A DNA stretch of 64,000 nt, taken from contig NZ_CP040984.1 in assembly GCF_006364715.1 (NCBI RefSeq), forward strand, positions 310,001-374,000. Reading direction: 5' to 3'. This stretch comes from Candidatus Methylopumilus planktonicus. GTDB taxonomy: Bacteria > Pseudomonadota > Gammaproteobacteria > Burkholderiales > Methylophilaceae. The notes beneath the pieces are model-generated. The model had not been told where the DNA came from and did no database searches. It saw nothing but the letters and a program-made list of their open reading frames with translations. Made by a program: the position numbers and the translations under genes. Positions 1-9,279 of this stretch are shown here, piece after piece. Positions within the stretch are counted from its first letter, which is position 1. The number at the start of each line of letters is the position of its first letter.

Positions 1-148
1 GGGCAGCTCTATCAGCTAACGCATTCTTATCGCCAACCACTGTAATAAATGCAGGAAATTTTTTTGTGCTAAGAAGAACGCAAAGATCAAGCCCAATGCC
101 TGCAGGCTCGCCTGAGCTTATGACGATATGTGGCTTAAAAGCAGTCAA
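1..148 (-). CDS. pdxA: 4-hydroxythreonine-4-phosphate dehydrogenase PdxA, N-terminal part (cut by window edge)
   Basis: Only the first 49 or so codons are in the window; the gene runs off the left edge. Reading the minus strand from a TTG at 148 gives a start like LTAFKPHIVISSGEPAGIGL, and the SGEPAGIG stretch matches the GDPAGIG signature near the N-terminus of PdxA. PdxA oxidises 4-phosphohydroxy-threonine in the DXP-dependent pyridoxal phosphate pathway in the cytoplasm. The start lies 9 bases after the surA stop, in the familiar lptD-surA-pdxA order, so it is probably co-transcribed. No ATG or clear ribosome site was seen, so the TTG start is inferred. Confidence 0.85.
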   Translation of the reverse strand, partial: MTAFKPHIVISSGEPAGIGLDLCVLLSTKKFPAFITVVGDKNALADRAA

Positions 149-157
149 GATATTAAA

Positions 158-1474
158 TTAAAAGTTGTCTTCTAAGCGAAGCTCTACAAAAGAGCGGTCT
201 CTTAATTCTTGCAACCAATCCTGGTAAGCCTCTTCAGATTTTCGCATTTTGATTTGTTGTCTCGCTTGAATGCGAACTGTTTCTCTCGACATATCTTGAG
301 ATCTTTTTTCAAGGACCTGAATGAGATGCCATCCAAATGGTGTTTTAATAGGGTCGCTGATTTGATTAATATTAAGTTGTTTCATTGTTTTTTCGAATTC
401 AGGCACAGTATCCCCCGGATTGATCCAGCCTAAATCACCACCATTGTTTGACGAAGGGTCTTCCGAATATTGCTTTGCCATATCCTCAAACTTTATACCA
501 TTTTCTAATCGCTCTTTAATACCTATCAATTTTTGACGGCCCTCATTTTCAGAGGTAACTTCAGAAAGCTTAATTAAAATATGCCTTACATGTGTTTGCT
601 CTACAAAAAGAGAAGCGCTCGATCCTTTTTTATTAATTAATTTAAGGATATGAAAGCCATTAGGACTTCTTAAAATTGCAGTAAGCGAACCCACTTCTAT
701 TTTTTTAAGAGCATCCACAAATAATGTGGGTAAATCTGAAGCTTTTTTCCAACCCAGATTGCCCCCCTCAAGTGCATTAGGTGTTTCTGAAAATGCTGCA
801 GAGACTTGCGTAAAATTCTTACCTGATTGAATTTGTCTAGAAGCTTCTTCCGCCTTATTCTTTAGTTTTTCAAGCTTTTCGGGGGAAACATCCTCAGGCA
901 CGCGAATAAGAATATGGGCGACCTCATATTCATCCTGAATTTCTTTTGATTGAGCATTTAAGAAATTATCAATTTCACCATCTGTAATAATAATTTTGCT
1001 ATCAACTTCACGTTCTTTTAATTGCGCAATAGTGATTTCATTTCTAATTTCTTCTCTAAATTTATAAAAAATAGTACCATCTTTTTCTAGCGTTTTTTTA
1101 AAATCAACCACATTAAGCTTATTTTTTTCTGCAATACGCTCAATAGTTTTATCAATCTGGGCGTCGTTTATTTTTAGCCCAGTTTGAAGAGCAAGTTGGA
1201 TCTGAATGCTGTTAGCAATTAATCTTTCCATTACTTGTTTTCTTAAAACACTTTCAGAAGGAATTTCAATTTTCTGATTTTTTAAGTTGCTAATCACTGA
1301 ATTGATTTTTTCTTGTAATTCTTTTTCGGTAATAACATCTTGATCAACTACAGCGATAATTCGGTCTAGTTTTTGAATGCTACTTTCTGTTTTTGAATAA
1401 CCATAAGAGCTAATTGTCATGGCTAAAAGGATGAAAGCTATTTGGAAAAAAGATATTAATTTTTTAAGTTGCAT
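158..1474 (-). CDS. surA: Periplasmic chaperone and peptidyl-prolyl isomerase SurA
   Basis: SurA escorts unfolded outer-membrane proteins through the periplasm to the BAM complex; LptD is a classic client. The protein has a signal peptide (MQLKKLISFFQIAFILLAMT), an N-terminal SurA_N region, then two parvulin domains starting near residues 185 (EYEVAHILIRV) and 293 (THVRHILIK), each ending in a G-W-H-L/I type motif. I chose the ATG at 1474 (438 aa) because it gives a clean signal peptide and lies just past the lptD stop. An in-frame ATG at 1522 would add 16 residues before the signal peptide and overlap lptD. It sits between lptD and pdxA. Confidence 0.95.
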   Translation of the reverse strand: MQLKKLISFFQIAFILLAMTISSYGYSKTESSIQKLDRIIAVVDQDVITEKELQEKINSVISNLKNQKIEIPSESVLRKQVMERLIANSIQIQLALQTGLKINDAQIDKTIERIAEKNKLNVVDFKKTLEKDGTIFYKFREEIRNEITIAQLKEREVDSKIIITDGEIDNFLNAQSKEIQDEYEVAHILIRVPEDVSPEKLEKLKNKAEEASRQIQSGKNFTQVSAAFSETPNALEGGNLGWKKASDLPTLFVDALKKIEVGSLTAILRSPNGFHILKLINKKGSSASLFVEQTHVRHILIKLSEVTSENEGRQKLIGIKERLENGIKFEDMAKQYSEDPSSNNGGDLGWINPGDTVPEFEKTMKQLNINQISDPIKTPFGWHLIQVLEKRSQDMSRETVRIQARQQIKMRKSEEAYQDWLQELRDRSFVELRLEDNF

Positions 1475-1481
1475 CTTAAGA

Positions 1482-3779
1482 TTAGTTAAAGTTTGCCTGA
1501 CGATTAACATCGGGAATTTCATTCACAGTCCTAACACCCGGAACATTCCTATTTAATAAGTAATTAAGTTTATTTGGATCTGAACCGATAGCGCCAAGAC
1601 CATTCAGTTCGATCTGCATGAAAAGCGTGTAATTCGGAACAGGGCTTGTTGGCAAAGATAATCTGTCGAAAACTGTTCTAGCAACCCAACAGCCACCATC
1701 ATATTCGAGACCTCCGAGTACTTCAATAGGTTGTGATGTTTTTAAGTCGTAATTAAATCTTCCTATTGAATAAAAGCGGTTGCCTAATGGCCACTGGCCT
1801 GCTAAATTAATAGTTTCTAGATCATCTCTTCCTGAAATGATGTTATCAATCATTCGATAACTTAAGTTAAGCATCTTACCTGGTTCAGGATTGTATCTAG
1901 AGGCAAAAGTGCTTCTTAGAATCTTTGTATCTGAAGGATCATATTGAATCATCCCATCGATATTTAATGAATTTGTAAATTTTGCAGCGGCCCCTAAAAA
2001 TAAATCTGAATTTGTTTTTTTTGCATTAATATTACTGCCAAAAATTTTTCGCTCTTCAAAATAAAATCTTTGTGCAATCACCCCAGATAGCCTTTCTGTG
2101 CCATTGCTATCGATAAGCTTTGAAGTCAAGGCTGCCGTAAGTTGATTTGCATCATTAATTCTATCTTGACCGTTAAATTGGTTTTCACTAAAGAGTGTTA
2201 GCATATTTAAATCGGAAAGGCCCGTGTCAAACAAAGGCAAGGTAGACTGATTTTTGTAGGGGATATTCACATAAAATAACCTGGGTTCCAAAGTATTTGT
2301 ATGTTTTTGATTGAAGAGATTAATAGATCGGTCAAAATACATACCGCTATCAACTGAAAAAATCGGGGTTACAATATCTTTACTTTCGGAAAGGGTTGAG
2401 CCATTTAAATTATTCAGATTATAAGATCGAATGTTAGTTGAAATTTTTGGTTTTATGAAGCCATAAGTTTCAGTAAGGGGAATAGTAACGCTTGGTGTTA
2501 TACTAAAACGACTTCCTGTGACGCCTAAATCATCTTGAAATGTAAATTTGTTGTCTCTATCAAAATAAGTCCATTGAGACTTTAGGTCAAGAGTAAAGCT
2601 TTCATATTCTTTTTTAGCGGAAATTTTCAGTTGGGGCAATCTTTGATATGGAGATCTAGAACTGTCAGTTAATAATGTTTGGAATTTCTCAGTTAGAAAG
2701 TTAAGTTTCCATATATCACCCGAATAATCAATACCTGCTCTTTGAGGCAAGTTGACAACACTCGTCGTTGTAATCATGGTTGCTAAATCAGAAAAGTAAT
2801 TATCATCAGATACTTTTTGAAAGTCATAATATCCTGACCAGCCATTACCAAATTTGTGCCTATGTTTTAAACTTAGAGAATACCGATTATCTTGACCACT
2901 AGATTCGTCATGACTCATAAACTGAACATGGTTTCTTCCAGAATAATTCTCTTCTAAATACCGGAATTCTCCATCAGCTAAAGGACCTCTTTTGCCTAAA
3001 TATCTTGCGGTTAAAGTCGCGTCCATATTAGGGGAAATATTAAAGTAATAAGGAATTTGGAAATCAAAACCACTTTTTGTTGTCGTTCCAAAGGTCGAGG
3101 ATAGAAACCCAGATTTTCTATTTTTATTTAAAGAAAAATTAATATAGGGCGTATATAAAACAGGGAGACCTTTAAATTCAACAACGGCATGAGATGCATT
3201 TATACTATCTGTTTTGGAATCCACTTGCATATCGCTAGATTTTAAATACCAGTCATTTGAATCGGCTTCGCAGGTTGTAATCCTAGCTGATTGCAGGCGT
3301 TTTTTGTTTTCACCTTCAAAAAAGATAGCTTTGGCGTCACCCCGAAAGTCATAGGATCTCTCAGTAACAACAACACCTTTTCTAATTGAGGATTTTTCTT
3401 GTTTTTTATCTGGCGTAAAATTAAATGAAGCATCATCCATTTGCCCAGTTTCATCGCTTAATTTAAGGCTGAGTTTTGAGCCTCTTAGAGACATATTTTC
3501 TAAAGCAATATTTGTAATGCCTGATGTAATGATTTTTTCTGAAATTTCATCATATTCAATCACCTCGGCTTTAATCGTTTTATTCCCTTTTTTGAGAATG
3601 GCATTACCTTTAGCCTTCATCTTTCTATCAAGCAGAGTTTCAAGGCTATCACCTTCAATCTCAATTGAGCCTTCAGAGATTTCCGAGGATTGCTTTTGCG
3701 TCGTCAAATCTTCAGCTGACGATAGCTGAGGAAGAAGAAAAAACACTAGCCATAGCGGTGAGATTGTTTTTCTAAACAT
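1482..3779 (-). CDS. lptD: LPS-assembly protein LptD (outer-membrane beta-barrel)
   Basis: LptD is the outer-membrane barrel that, with the LptE lipoprotein, inserts lipopolysaccharide into the outer leaflet. The protein has a signal peptide (MFRKTISPLWLVFFLLPQLS), an OstA/LptA-like periplasmic beta-jellyroll (about residues 30-160, with GSIEIEGDSLET), then a long barrel domain rich in alternating aromatic strands. The 765-residue length is near the E. coli size. ATG 3779 is preferred over an upstream TTG at 3800, which would only add a short tail before the signal peptide. It heads lptD-surA-pdxA, divergent from amgK. No sigma-E-like GGAACTT element was seen upstream. Confidence 0.95.
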   Translation of the reverse strand: MFRKTISPLWLVFFLLPQLSSAEDLTTQKQSSEISEGSIEIEGDSLETLLDRKMKAKGNAILKKGNKTIKAEVIEYDEISEKIITSGITNIALENMSLRGSKLSLKLSDETGQMDDASFNFTPDKKQEKSSIRKGVVVTERSYDFRGDAKAIFFEGENKKRLQSARITTCEADSNDWYLKSSDMQVDSKTDSINASHAVVEFKGLPVLYTPYINFSLNKNRKSGFLSSTFGTTTKSGFDFQIPYYFNISPNMDATLTARYLGKRGPLADGEFRYLEENYSGRNHVQFMSHDESSGQDNRYSLSLKHRHKFGNGWSGYYDFQKVSDDNYFSDLATMITTTSVVNLPQRAGIDYSGDIWKLNFLTEKFQTLLTDSSRSPYQRLPQLKISAKKEYESFTLDLKSQWTYFDRDNKFTFQDDLGVTGSRFSITPSVTIPLTETYGFIKPKISTNIRSYNLNNLNGSTLSESKDIVTPIFSVDSGMYFDRSINLFNQKHTNTLEPRLFYVNIPYKNQSTLPLFDTGLSDLNMLTLFSENQFNGQDRINDANQLTAALTSKLIDSNGTERLSGVIAQRFYFEERKIFGSNINAKKTNSDLFLGAAAKFTNSLNIDGMIQYDPSDTKILRSTFASRYNPEPGKMLNLSYRMIDNIISGRDDLETINLAGQWPLGNRFYSIGRFNYDLKTSQPIEVLGGLEYDGGCWVARTVFDRLSLPTSPVPNYTLFMQIELNGLGAIGSDPNKLNYLLNRNVPGVRTVNEIPDVNRQANFN

Positions 3780-3972
3780 GGAATTTTGCTGAAGGAGCAA
3801 GTAGGGGGTGCTATAGTTTTAATTTTGAATATTTCATAAACGTTAAAATCTCATATTTTAGATATTTTATCAACTTAAATTTATTAATAATCAGGTAGTT
3901 ATATAACTTACTTCATTAAGCTAATTGCTTAAAACGTACAATTTTTTTAAAAATTTATAGGTATTTTTTATT
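3780..3972. other. Divergent intergenic region between lptD and amgK
   Basis: About 190 very AT-rich bases separate the divergent lptD and amgK starts, one of the largest gaps in the window. It must carry promoters for both operons. I could not pick out a convincing -35/-10 pair for either direction, and there is no tRNA-like cloverleaf or strong hairpin. Confidence 0.5.
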
Positions 3973-4953
3973 GTGACTCGCGAAATTCAGATTGCTACGT
4001 GGTTAAATAATGTACTTAAAAATCAAGAGTATACGATAAATCCTGCTTCTTCAGACGCTAGTTTTCGTCGTTATTTCCGTATTGTTTCAAATAATCAGTC
4101 TTATATCTTAATGGACGCCCCTCCTGATAAAGAAAATTCAAAGCCCTTTGTTGATATAGCAAATATTCTTTTTAAGGCAGGATTAAATGTGCCTAAGATT
4201 CATGAGGCAGACATGAAAGAAGGCTTTTTGTTATTGTCAGATTTAGGCAGTGACACTTACCTTGAAGAGCTCAATCATGAAAATGCATCATCGCTTTATA
4301 AAGATGCTTACTTAGCGCTTATTAAAATACAAAAAAATGCTGATACTTCATCACTTAAACTCTATGAGGATTCGTTGTTGATGCAAGAGCTTCGATTATT
4401 TCCTGATTGGTATGTAAAACTGCATAAATCTTATGAAATGAATGATTCGGAAAAAAACATTCTTAACTTAACTTTTGATTTACTTATCAAGAATATTCGG
4501 TCTCATACAGAAGTTTTTGTGCATAGAGATTTTCATTCGAGAAACTTGATGTTTTGTAATGGAGAACAGGGTGAAAATCCAGGCATTTTAGATTTTCAAG
4601 ATGCAGTGAAGGGATCTATTGTTTATGATCTCGTTTCTCTATTTAAAGACGCTTACATTGTTTGGGAAGAAGAACAGATTATAGATTGGCTAATTCGATA
4701 CTGGGAATCGGCAAAGAAAAATGGGCTTAAAGTTCAGGAGGATTTCGCAGAGTTTTATAGAGATTTTGAGTGGATGGGTGTTCAAAGGCATTTAAAAGTA
4801 TTAGGTATTTTTGCTCGCTTAAATTACAGAGATCATAAAGCAAATTATTTAAACGATTTGCCTACCGTTGAAAATTATTTACGAAAAGCCTGCGAACGCT
4901 ACAGGGAATTGCGCCCTCTATTAAACATGATTAACAAATTAAGTTTGACATAA
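3973..4953 (+). CDS. amgK: N-acetylmuramate/N-acetylglucosamine kinase AmgK
   Basis: AmgK phosphorylates the anomeric carbon of N-acetylmuramic acid in cell-wall recycling, feeding MurU and bypassing de novo UDP-MurNAc synthesis. The 326-residue protein has the aminoglycoside-phosphotransferase kinase fold: a catalytic-loop motif VHRDFHSRNLM near residue 183 and a metal-binding ILDFQD near 205. The start is a GTG at 3973 with no obvious ribosome site. murU follows 4 bases after the stop, and this pairing, divergent from lptD, is the known arrangement in pseudomonads and other proteobacteria. Pairing with murU makes this assignment firmer than for a lone phosphotransferase. Confidence 0.88.
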   Translation: MTREIQIATWLNNVLKNQEYTINPASSDASFRRYFRIVSNNQSYILMDAPPDKENSKPFVDIANILFKAGLNVPKIHEADMKEGFLLLSDLGSDTYLEELNHENASSLYKDAYLALIKIQKNADTSSLKLYEDSLLMQELRLFPDWYVKLHKSYEMNDSEKNILNLTFDLLIKNIRSHTEVFVHRDFHSRNLMFCNGEQGENPGILDFQDAVKGSIVYDLVSLFKDAYIVWEEEQIIDWLIRYWESAKKNGLKVQEDFAEFYRDFEWMGVQRHLKVLGIFARLNYRDHKANYLNDLPTVENYLRKACERYRELRPLLNMINKLSLT

Positions 4954-4957
4954 CCTT

Positions 4958-5641
4958 ATGAAAGCTATGATTCTAGCAGCGGGCAAGGGCGAAAGAATGC
5001 GCCCTTTGACTGATGAAATACCAAAGCCATTATTAGAAGTAGCTGGTAAGCCATTAATAGTTTGGCATATAGAAAAATTAGCCAAGGCTCATTTTAAAGA
5101 AGTGGTCATTAATCATGCATATTTAGGTGAAATGATTGAAGCATATCTTGGCAATGGTTCAAAATGGGGCCTTAAGATTCAATATTCTAGAGAAGGTAGT
5201 CCATTAGAAACAGCAGGAGGGATAAAAAAAGCACTATCGTTTTTGGGCGATGAGCCTTTTTTAGTGGTTAATGCAGACATATTTACTGACCTAGATTACA
5301 TTACATTAAAAAATATGAACTTAGATAATTTTAAAGGTCACTTAGTTATGGTTAAAAATCCACCACACCACATAAAAGGGGATTTTGTTTTAAAACATAA
5401 CAAGATTGAACTGGAGGGAAGTAATAAATTAACTTTCTCCGGCTTAGCTATTTATCGACCAGAAATCTTTGAAGAAATCAATATGGAGTCTGTTGCGAAG
5501 TTAGCGCCTATACTCAAGAAATTAATTGATGCGGGATGTATTTGTGGTGAGCAGTATCATGGGCTTTGGTTTGATATAGGCACACCAAAGAGACTGGAAG
5601 AAATTAATTTCTTTTTAAAAAATAATAATTTCACAAGCTAG
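4958..5641 (+). CDS. murU: N-acetylmuramate alpha-1-phosphate uridylyltransferase MurU
   Basis: MurU converts MurNAc-1-phosphate and UTP to UDP-MurNAc, completing the anabolic recycling route started by AmgK. The 227-residue protein is a single nucleotidyltransferase domain with the N-terminal motif MILAAGKGERMRPLTDEIPK (nucleotide loop and conserved lysine), VVNADIF as the metal-binding Asp region, and FDIGTPKR near the C-terminus. It lacks the C-terminal hexapeptide repeats of GlmU, which fits MurU. It lies 4 bases after amgK and 7 before pepP. A generic glucose-1-phosphate nucleotidyltransferase is the alternative, made less likely by the amgK neighbour. Confidence 0.88.
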   Translation: MKAMILAAGKGERMRPLTDEIPKPLLEVAGKPLIVWHIEKLAKAHFKEVVINHAYLGEMIEAYLGNGSKWGLKIQYSREGSPLETAGGIKKALSFLGDEPFLVVNADIFTDLDYITLKNMNLDNFKGHLVMVKNPPHHIKGDFVLKHNKIELEGSNKLTFSGLAIYRPEIFEEINMESVAKLAPILKKLIDAGCICGEQYHGLWFDIGTPKRLEEINFFLKNNNFTS

Positions 5642-5648
5642 ATTAAAT

Positions 5649-6959
5649 ATGAGCAATAAAGATTATAAAGAATTTAAAAAAAGGAGAGATGCTCTAGCCA
5701 ATAAAATTGGTGATGGCATAGCTATCATTTTTAATGCTAGTGAAACCATTAGAAATCGAGACAGTCATTACCCTTATCGATCTGATAGCTATTTCCATTA
5801 TTTCTCAGGATTTAATGAGCCGCAATCTGCGCTAGTTATTTTGGGCGGAAAATCCCCAAAAACGATTCTATTTTGTCGTAACAAAAACATTGATATGGAA
5901 ATCTGGAACGGTTTCATATATGGACCTAAAGAAGCGAAAGAACTTTTTCTATTTGATGAAGCTTACGATATCAACTTACTTGATGAGATTGTTTTAAAAG
6001 AAATTCCAGGACACCAAAAAATATATCATCGAATAGGTCAAGATGTTTTGATTGATCAAAAAATTAATGATTGGATAAAACAATTAAAAGAAAAAGGTAG
6101 GGCTGGAGTTCGAGCGCCCCATGAAATTCAGGATATTAGTTATATAGCAGATGAAATGCGACTTATAAAAAGTGATTTTGAAATTGACATGATGCGACGT
6201 TCAGCAAAGATTGCATCTTTAGCCCACAATCGCGCAATGAAATTTGTAAAGCCTCATATGTATGAATATGAACTTGAGGCTGAAATTATGCATGAATTCA
6301 TGTCTCAAGGAATTCGTTCGCCAGCATATCAATCCATTATTGCCGCTGGGGGAAATGCATGCACATTGCATTATATTAGTAATAACTCTGAGATTAAAGA
6401 TGGTGATCTTATCTTAATAGATGCAGGATGTGAGTTAGAAGGGTATGCATCCGACATAACAAGAACGTTTCCTGCAAATGGAAAATATACAAAAATACAA
6501 ACAGATTTTTATCAAATGGTATTAGATGCTCAAAGTGCGGCCTTAAAAATGATATCTCCGAAACATCACTGGAATGAGCCTCATGATGCAGCTTTATCAG
6601 TTCTAATTGATGGGTTTAGAGACTTTGGTTTATGCCAGGGAAGCCGCGAAGAAATTTATGAAACAGGGGCTTATAAAGAATTCTATATGCATAGAACAGG
6701 TCACTGGCTAGGCCTTGATGTCCATGATGCGGGTGAATATAAAAATGTTTCAAAAGAATGGAAACAGCTAACACCGGGTATGACATTAACTGTGGAGCCG
6801 GGATGCTATATTCGGCCTTCTTCAAAAGTACCCAAGGAATTTTGGAATATTGGTATCAGAATTGAAGACGACGTTTTGGTGACGCAAGATGGGCATGAAG
6901 TACTTACTAAAGACAGTCCAAAAACAATAGAATCTATTGAAGCATTGATGGCAAAATGA
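5649..6959 (+). CDS. pepP: Xaa-Pro aminopeptidase PepP
   Basis: PepP is a cytoplasmic dimetal aminopeptidase that removes an N-terminal residue preceding proline. The 436 residues show an N-terminal creatinase-like domain (about 1-165, with YRSDSYFHYFSGF) and a C-terminal pita-bread metallopeptidase domain. Metal ligands can be read in DAGCELEGYASDITRTFP (about 258-275), HRTGHWLGLDVHD (about 345) and VEPGCYI (about 382). It overlaps the following ubiH by 4 bases (ATGA). The pepP-ubiH-ubiquinone hydroxylase order is also seen in enterobacteria. Confidence 0.95.
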   Translation: MSNKDYKEFKKRRDALANKIGDGIAIIFNASETIRNRDSHYPYRSDSYFHYFSGFNEPQSALVILGGKSPKTILFCRNKNIDMEIWNGFIYGPKEAKELFLFDEAYDINLLDEIVLKEIPGHQKIYHRIGQDVLIDQKINDWIKQLKEKGRAGVRAPHEIQDISYIADEMRLIKSDFEIDMMRRSAKIASLAHNRAMKFVKPHMYEYELEAEIMHEFMSQGIRSPAYQSIIAAGGNACTLHYISNNSEIKDGDLILIDAGCELEGYASDITRTFPANGKYTKIQTDFYQMVLDAQSAALKMISPKHHWNEPHDAALSVLIDGFRDFGLCQGSREEIYETGAYKEFYMHRTGHWLGLDVHDAGEYKNVSKEWKQLTPGMTLTVEPGCYIRPSSKVPKEFWNIGIRIEDDVLVTQDGHEVLTKDSPKTIESIEALMAK

Positions 6960-8116
6960 AAAAGCCAGAATACCTCATTGTGGGGGCTGGTCCGGTTGGC
7001 CTAATTTTCTCTTTATTACTAGCAAAGCAAAATAAAAAATCGCATCTTTTAGAGTTAAGAAAAAAAAATGATGCAGGTTCAGATAATCGAGCATTAGCTC
7101 TCTCATATGGAACAAAACTCGCTCTTGAAAATCTTGGGATATGGACAATATTAGAAAAAAAGATTACTCCAATTCAAAGCATTCACACAAGTCAAAAAAA
7201 TAGCTTTGGACGTACCTTACTATCTGCAGAGGAATATAATTTGCCGGCATTGGGTTATGTTGTCTCTTATGGAGATTTATCAAAAGCTCTTAAAGAAGAA
7301 ATTAATCAATCCTCATTAGTAAAAATTAGTTATGAATTTGAAGTCTCAGCTATCGAAAATAAAGAAGATAAATCTATTTTGTATGGCCGCACTAAAAATT
7401 CACCTCTCGAAACGCCACTTTTAATACTGGCTGATGGCGGAAAAAATAATACTGATTTAATTCAAAATCTTAAAAGAAAAGAAACTAGTTATAACCATAC
7501 TGCGCTTGTTACAAAAGTGACTTCAGAAATTCCACCTGAAAGTGTTGCCTATGAGAGATTTACGTCTATGGGCCCTATTGCGCTTTTGCCAAATGGGCCT
7601 AAAGAATTTTCATTGGTATGGACAGGAAAAGATTCAGACATTCAAGAGCTAGCCAAGACTAAAAAAAATGTATTTTTAGAAAAATTGCATGAGCACTTTG
7701 GAGATAGAGTTGGAAAATTTATCGATTGTGAGAAGTTTATTACCTTCCCATTAAGAAAAATTGTTCTTGCAGACTTCCCGAAATCCCACATAGCAGTCAT
7801 CGGTAATTCTGCACAAACAATGCATCCAGTTGCTGGACAAGGTTTTAATACTGGAGTCAGAGATGCTCATGCATTATCGAAATTAATGAATGAATCAGAG
7901 TCGGCTTATATAGGGTCTGAATCATTTGTAAATCAATATTATAATTCTAGAAAGTCAGAGACAAAAAAGACGCTTTTTTTTACGGATTCTTTAGTAAATA
8001 TTTTTTCAAATGACTTGGTTGGTCTATCCATAACAAGGGGATTTGGCTTATCCCTTTTGGATAACTTTAGGCCTATCAAAAAATTTTTAGTCAATAAAAT
8101 GAGCTTTGGAAAATGA
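6956..8116 (+). CDS. ubiH: Ubiquinone biosynthesis FAD-dependent hydroxylase UbiH
   Basis: This flavin monooxygenase of the UbiH/COQ6 family hydroxylates the quinone ring during ubiquinone synthesis. It has an N-terminal Rossmann motif (VGAGPVGL, residues 8-15), a central LADGG segment and the second FAD motif GNSAQTMHPVAGQGFNTG near residue 282. The GN in place of GD at that motif is the form seen in E. coli UbiH and is why I assign UbiH here. Length 386 is normal. It overlaps both neighbours by 4 bases, so pepP-ubiH-hydroxylase-dsbC is probably one transcript. Confidence 0.85.
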   Translation: MKKPEYLIVGAGPVGLIFSLLLAKQNKKSHLLELRKKNDAGSDNRALALSYGTKLALENLGIWTILEKKITPIQSIHTSQKNSFGRTLLSAEEYNLPALGYVVSYGDLSKALKEEINQSSLVKISYEFEVSAIENKEDKSILYGRTKNSPLETPLLILADGGKNNTDLIQNLKRKETSYNHTALVTKVTSEIPPESVAYERFTSMGPIALLPNGPKEFSLVWTGKDSDIQELAKTKKNVFLEKLHEHFGDRVGKFIDCEKFITFPLRKIVLADFPKSHIAVIGNSAQTMHPVAGQGFNTGVRDAHALSKLMNESESAYIGSESFVNQYYNSRKSETKKTLFFTDSLVNIFSNDLVGLSITRGFGLSLLDNFRPIKKFLVNKMSFGK

Positions 8117-9279
8117 TTCAACCATCGAGTGATGTATTGATTTTAGGCTCAGGCATTGTGGGTATGGCCTCTTTAATCGCTTTAGATAAATATGATATCA
8201 AGACAACGCTTTTATCAGAGGTAACAGCCCTTCACAAAAAAGAAGTTGACCCTAGATTTTATGCAATTACGCCAGGTGTTAAAACATGGCTAGAAAAAAA
8301 TGGCGTATGGGCTTTTTTGCCGGAAAAAGAAGTGTTTTCAGTGCGATCTATTATTGTTTACTCAGATAAGGAACATTCATCTTTAAAATTTAATAATGAT
8401 GATGTAGAGATGAATGAACTTGCATTTATTGTGAATCATGATGAGCTTGAAAAAGCATTTATTTATCGAGTAAGCGACATAAACCATGAGAAAATTAAAA
8501 CAGACAAGGTTGAGTCTTTAAGTGCAGGAGCGAAAGATATAAATATCACTTATGCGAATGACAATATACGCCAATTTAAATTGATCATTGGCGCTGACGG
8601 ATCGAATTCTTGGCTTCGTAGCCAGTCATCTATAAATTTCAGGAATAAAGATTTTGGTCAGACAGCAATAGTGTTTAATATTAAAACTTTAAAAGCACAT
8701 CAAGGATGCGCTTATCAAAAATTTATGTATCACGGTATATTGGCATTACTTCCTATATATTTAGATGAATTTTCGGTTGTATATTCTTTAAATAATGAGA
8801 TGCTTAAAGAATATAAAAGCTTTACCGATACTAAATTCATTCAAATGTTAAAAAATGAAATAGGTGAAGTATTCGGAGATATTTCCTTAACAACAAATCG
8901 CCAATACTTCCCTTTAAACATGAAGATTAATGAATCATTAATTTCAGATCGTATTTTACTTGTAGGAGATGCAGCACACCAGGTCCATCCGCTTGCAGGT
9001 CAGGGTTTAAATTTAGGTTTAAGAGATGTAATAGAAATTGATAAATTATTAAGCTCAAATAAAAAATATCATCATGATCTTGGATTAAAGACTTTTCTTA
9101 AAAAATATAATCGCAATAGAAAGACTGATATATTAACCTTGAGCTATTTAACAGATAAGTTAAGCTCTCTTTTTACATCTAAAAATCATATTGTGGATTT
9201 TGTAATTAATTTTGGACTTAATAAAATTGATCAAAATCAGCTAATTAAAAAAATTCTTATAAAAAAAGCAATTCATTAA
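8113..9279 (+). CDS. Ubiquinone biosynthesis hydroxylase, UbiH/UbiF/VisC family (second copy)
   Basis: A second flavin hydroxylase of the same family follows directly in the operon. The FAD motifs are GSGIVGM (residues 12-18), IIGADGSNSWLRS, and GDAAHQVHPLAGQGLNLGLRD near residue 285. Here the motif reads GD rather than the GN of its neighbour, so the two are distinct paralogues expected to act at different ring positions. Whether it corresponds to UbiF, UbiI or UbiM cannot be decided from sequence reading alone, so no symbol is given. It overlaps ubiH by 4 bases and abuts dsbC with no gap. Confidence 0.82.
   Translation: MIQPSSDVLILGSGIVGMASLIALDKYDIKTTLLSEVTALHKKEVDPRFYAITPGVKTWLEKNGVWAFLPEKEVFSVRSIIVYSDKEHSSLKFNNDDVEMNELAFIVNHDELEKAFIYRVSDINHEKIKTDKVESLSAGAKDINITYANDNIRQFKLIIGADGSNSWLRSQSSINFRNKDFGQTAIVFNIKTLKAHQGCAYQKFMYHGILALLPIYLDEFSVVYSLNNEMLKEYKSFTDTKFIQMLKNEIGEVFGDISLTTNRQYFPLNMKINESLISDRILLVGDAAHQVHPLAGQGLNLGLRDVIEIDKLLSSNKKYHHDLGLKTFLKKYNRNRKTDILTLSYLTDKLSSLFTSKNHIVDFVINFGLNKIDQNQLIKKILIKKAIH

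Noticed and set aside
3780..3972. Sigma-E promoter or a small RNA between lptD and amgK
   Set aside because: No GGAACTT-like -35 and no stable hairpin with a T run; too little to support either.
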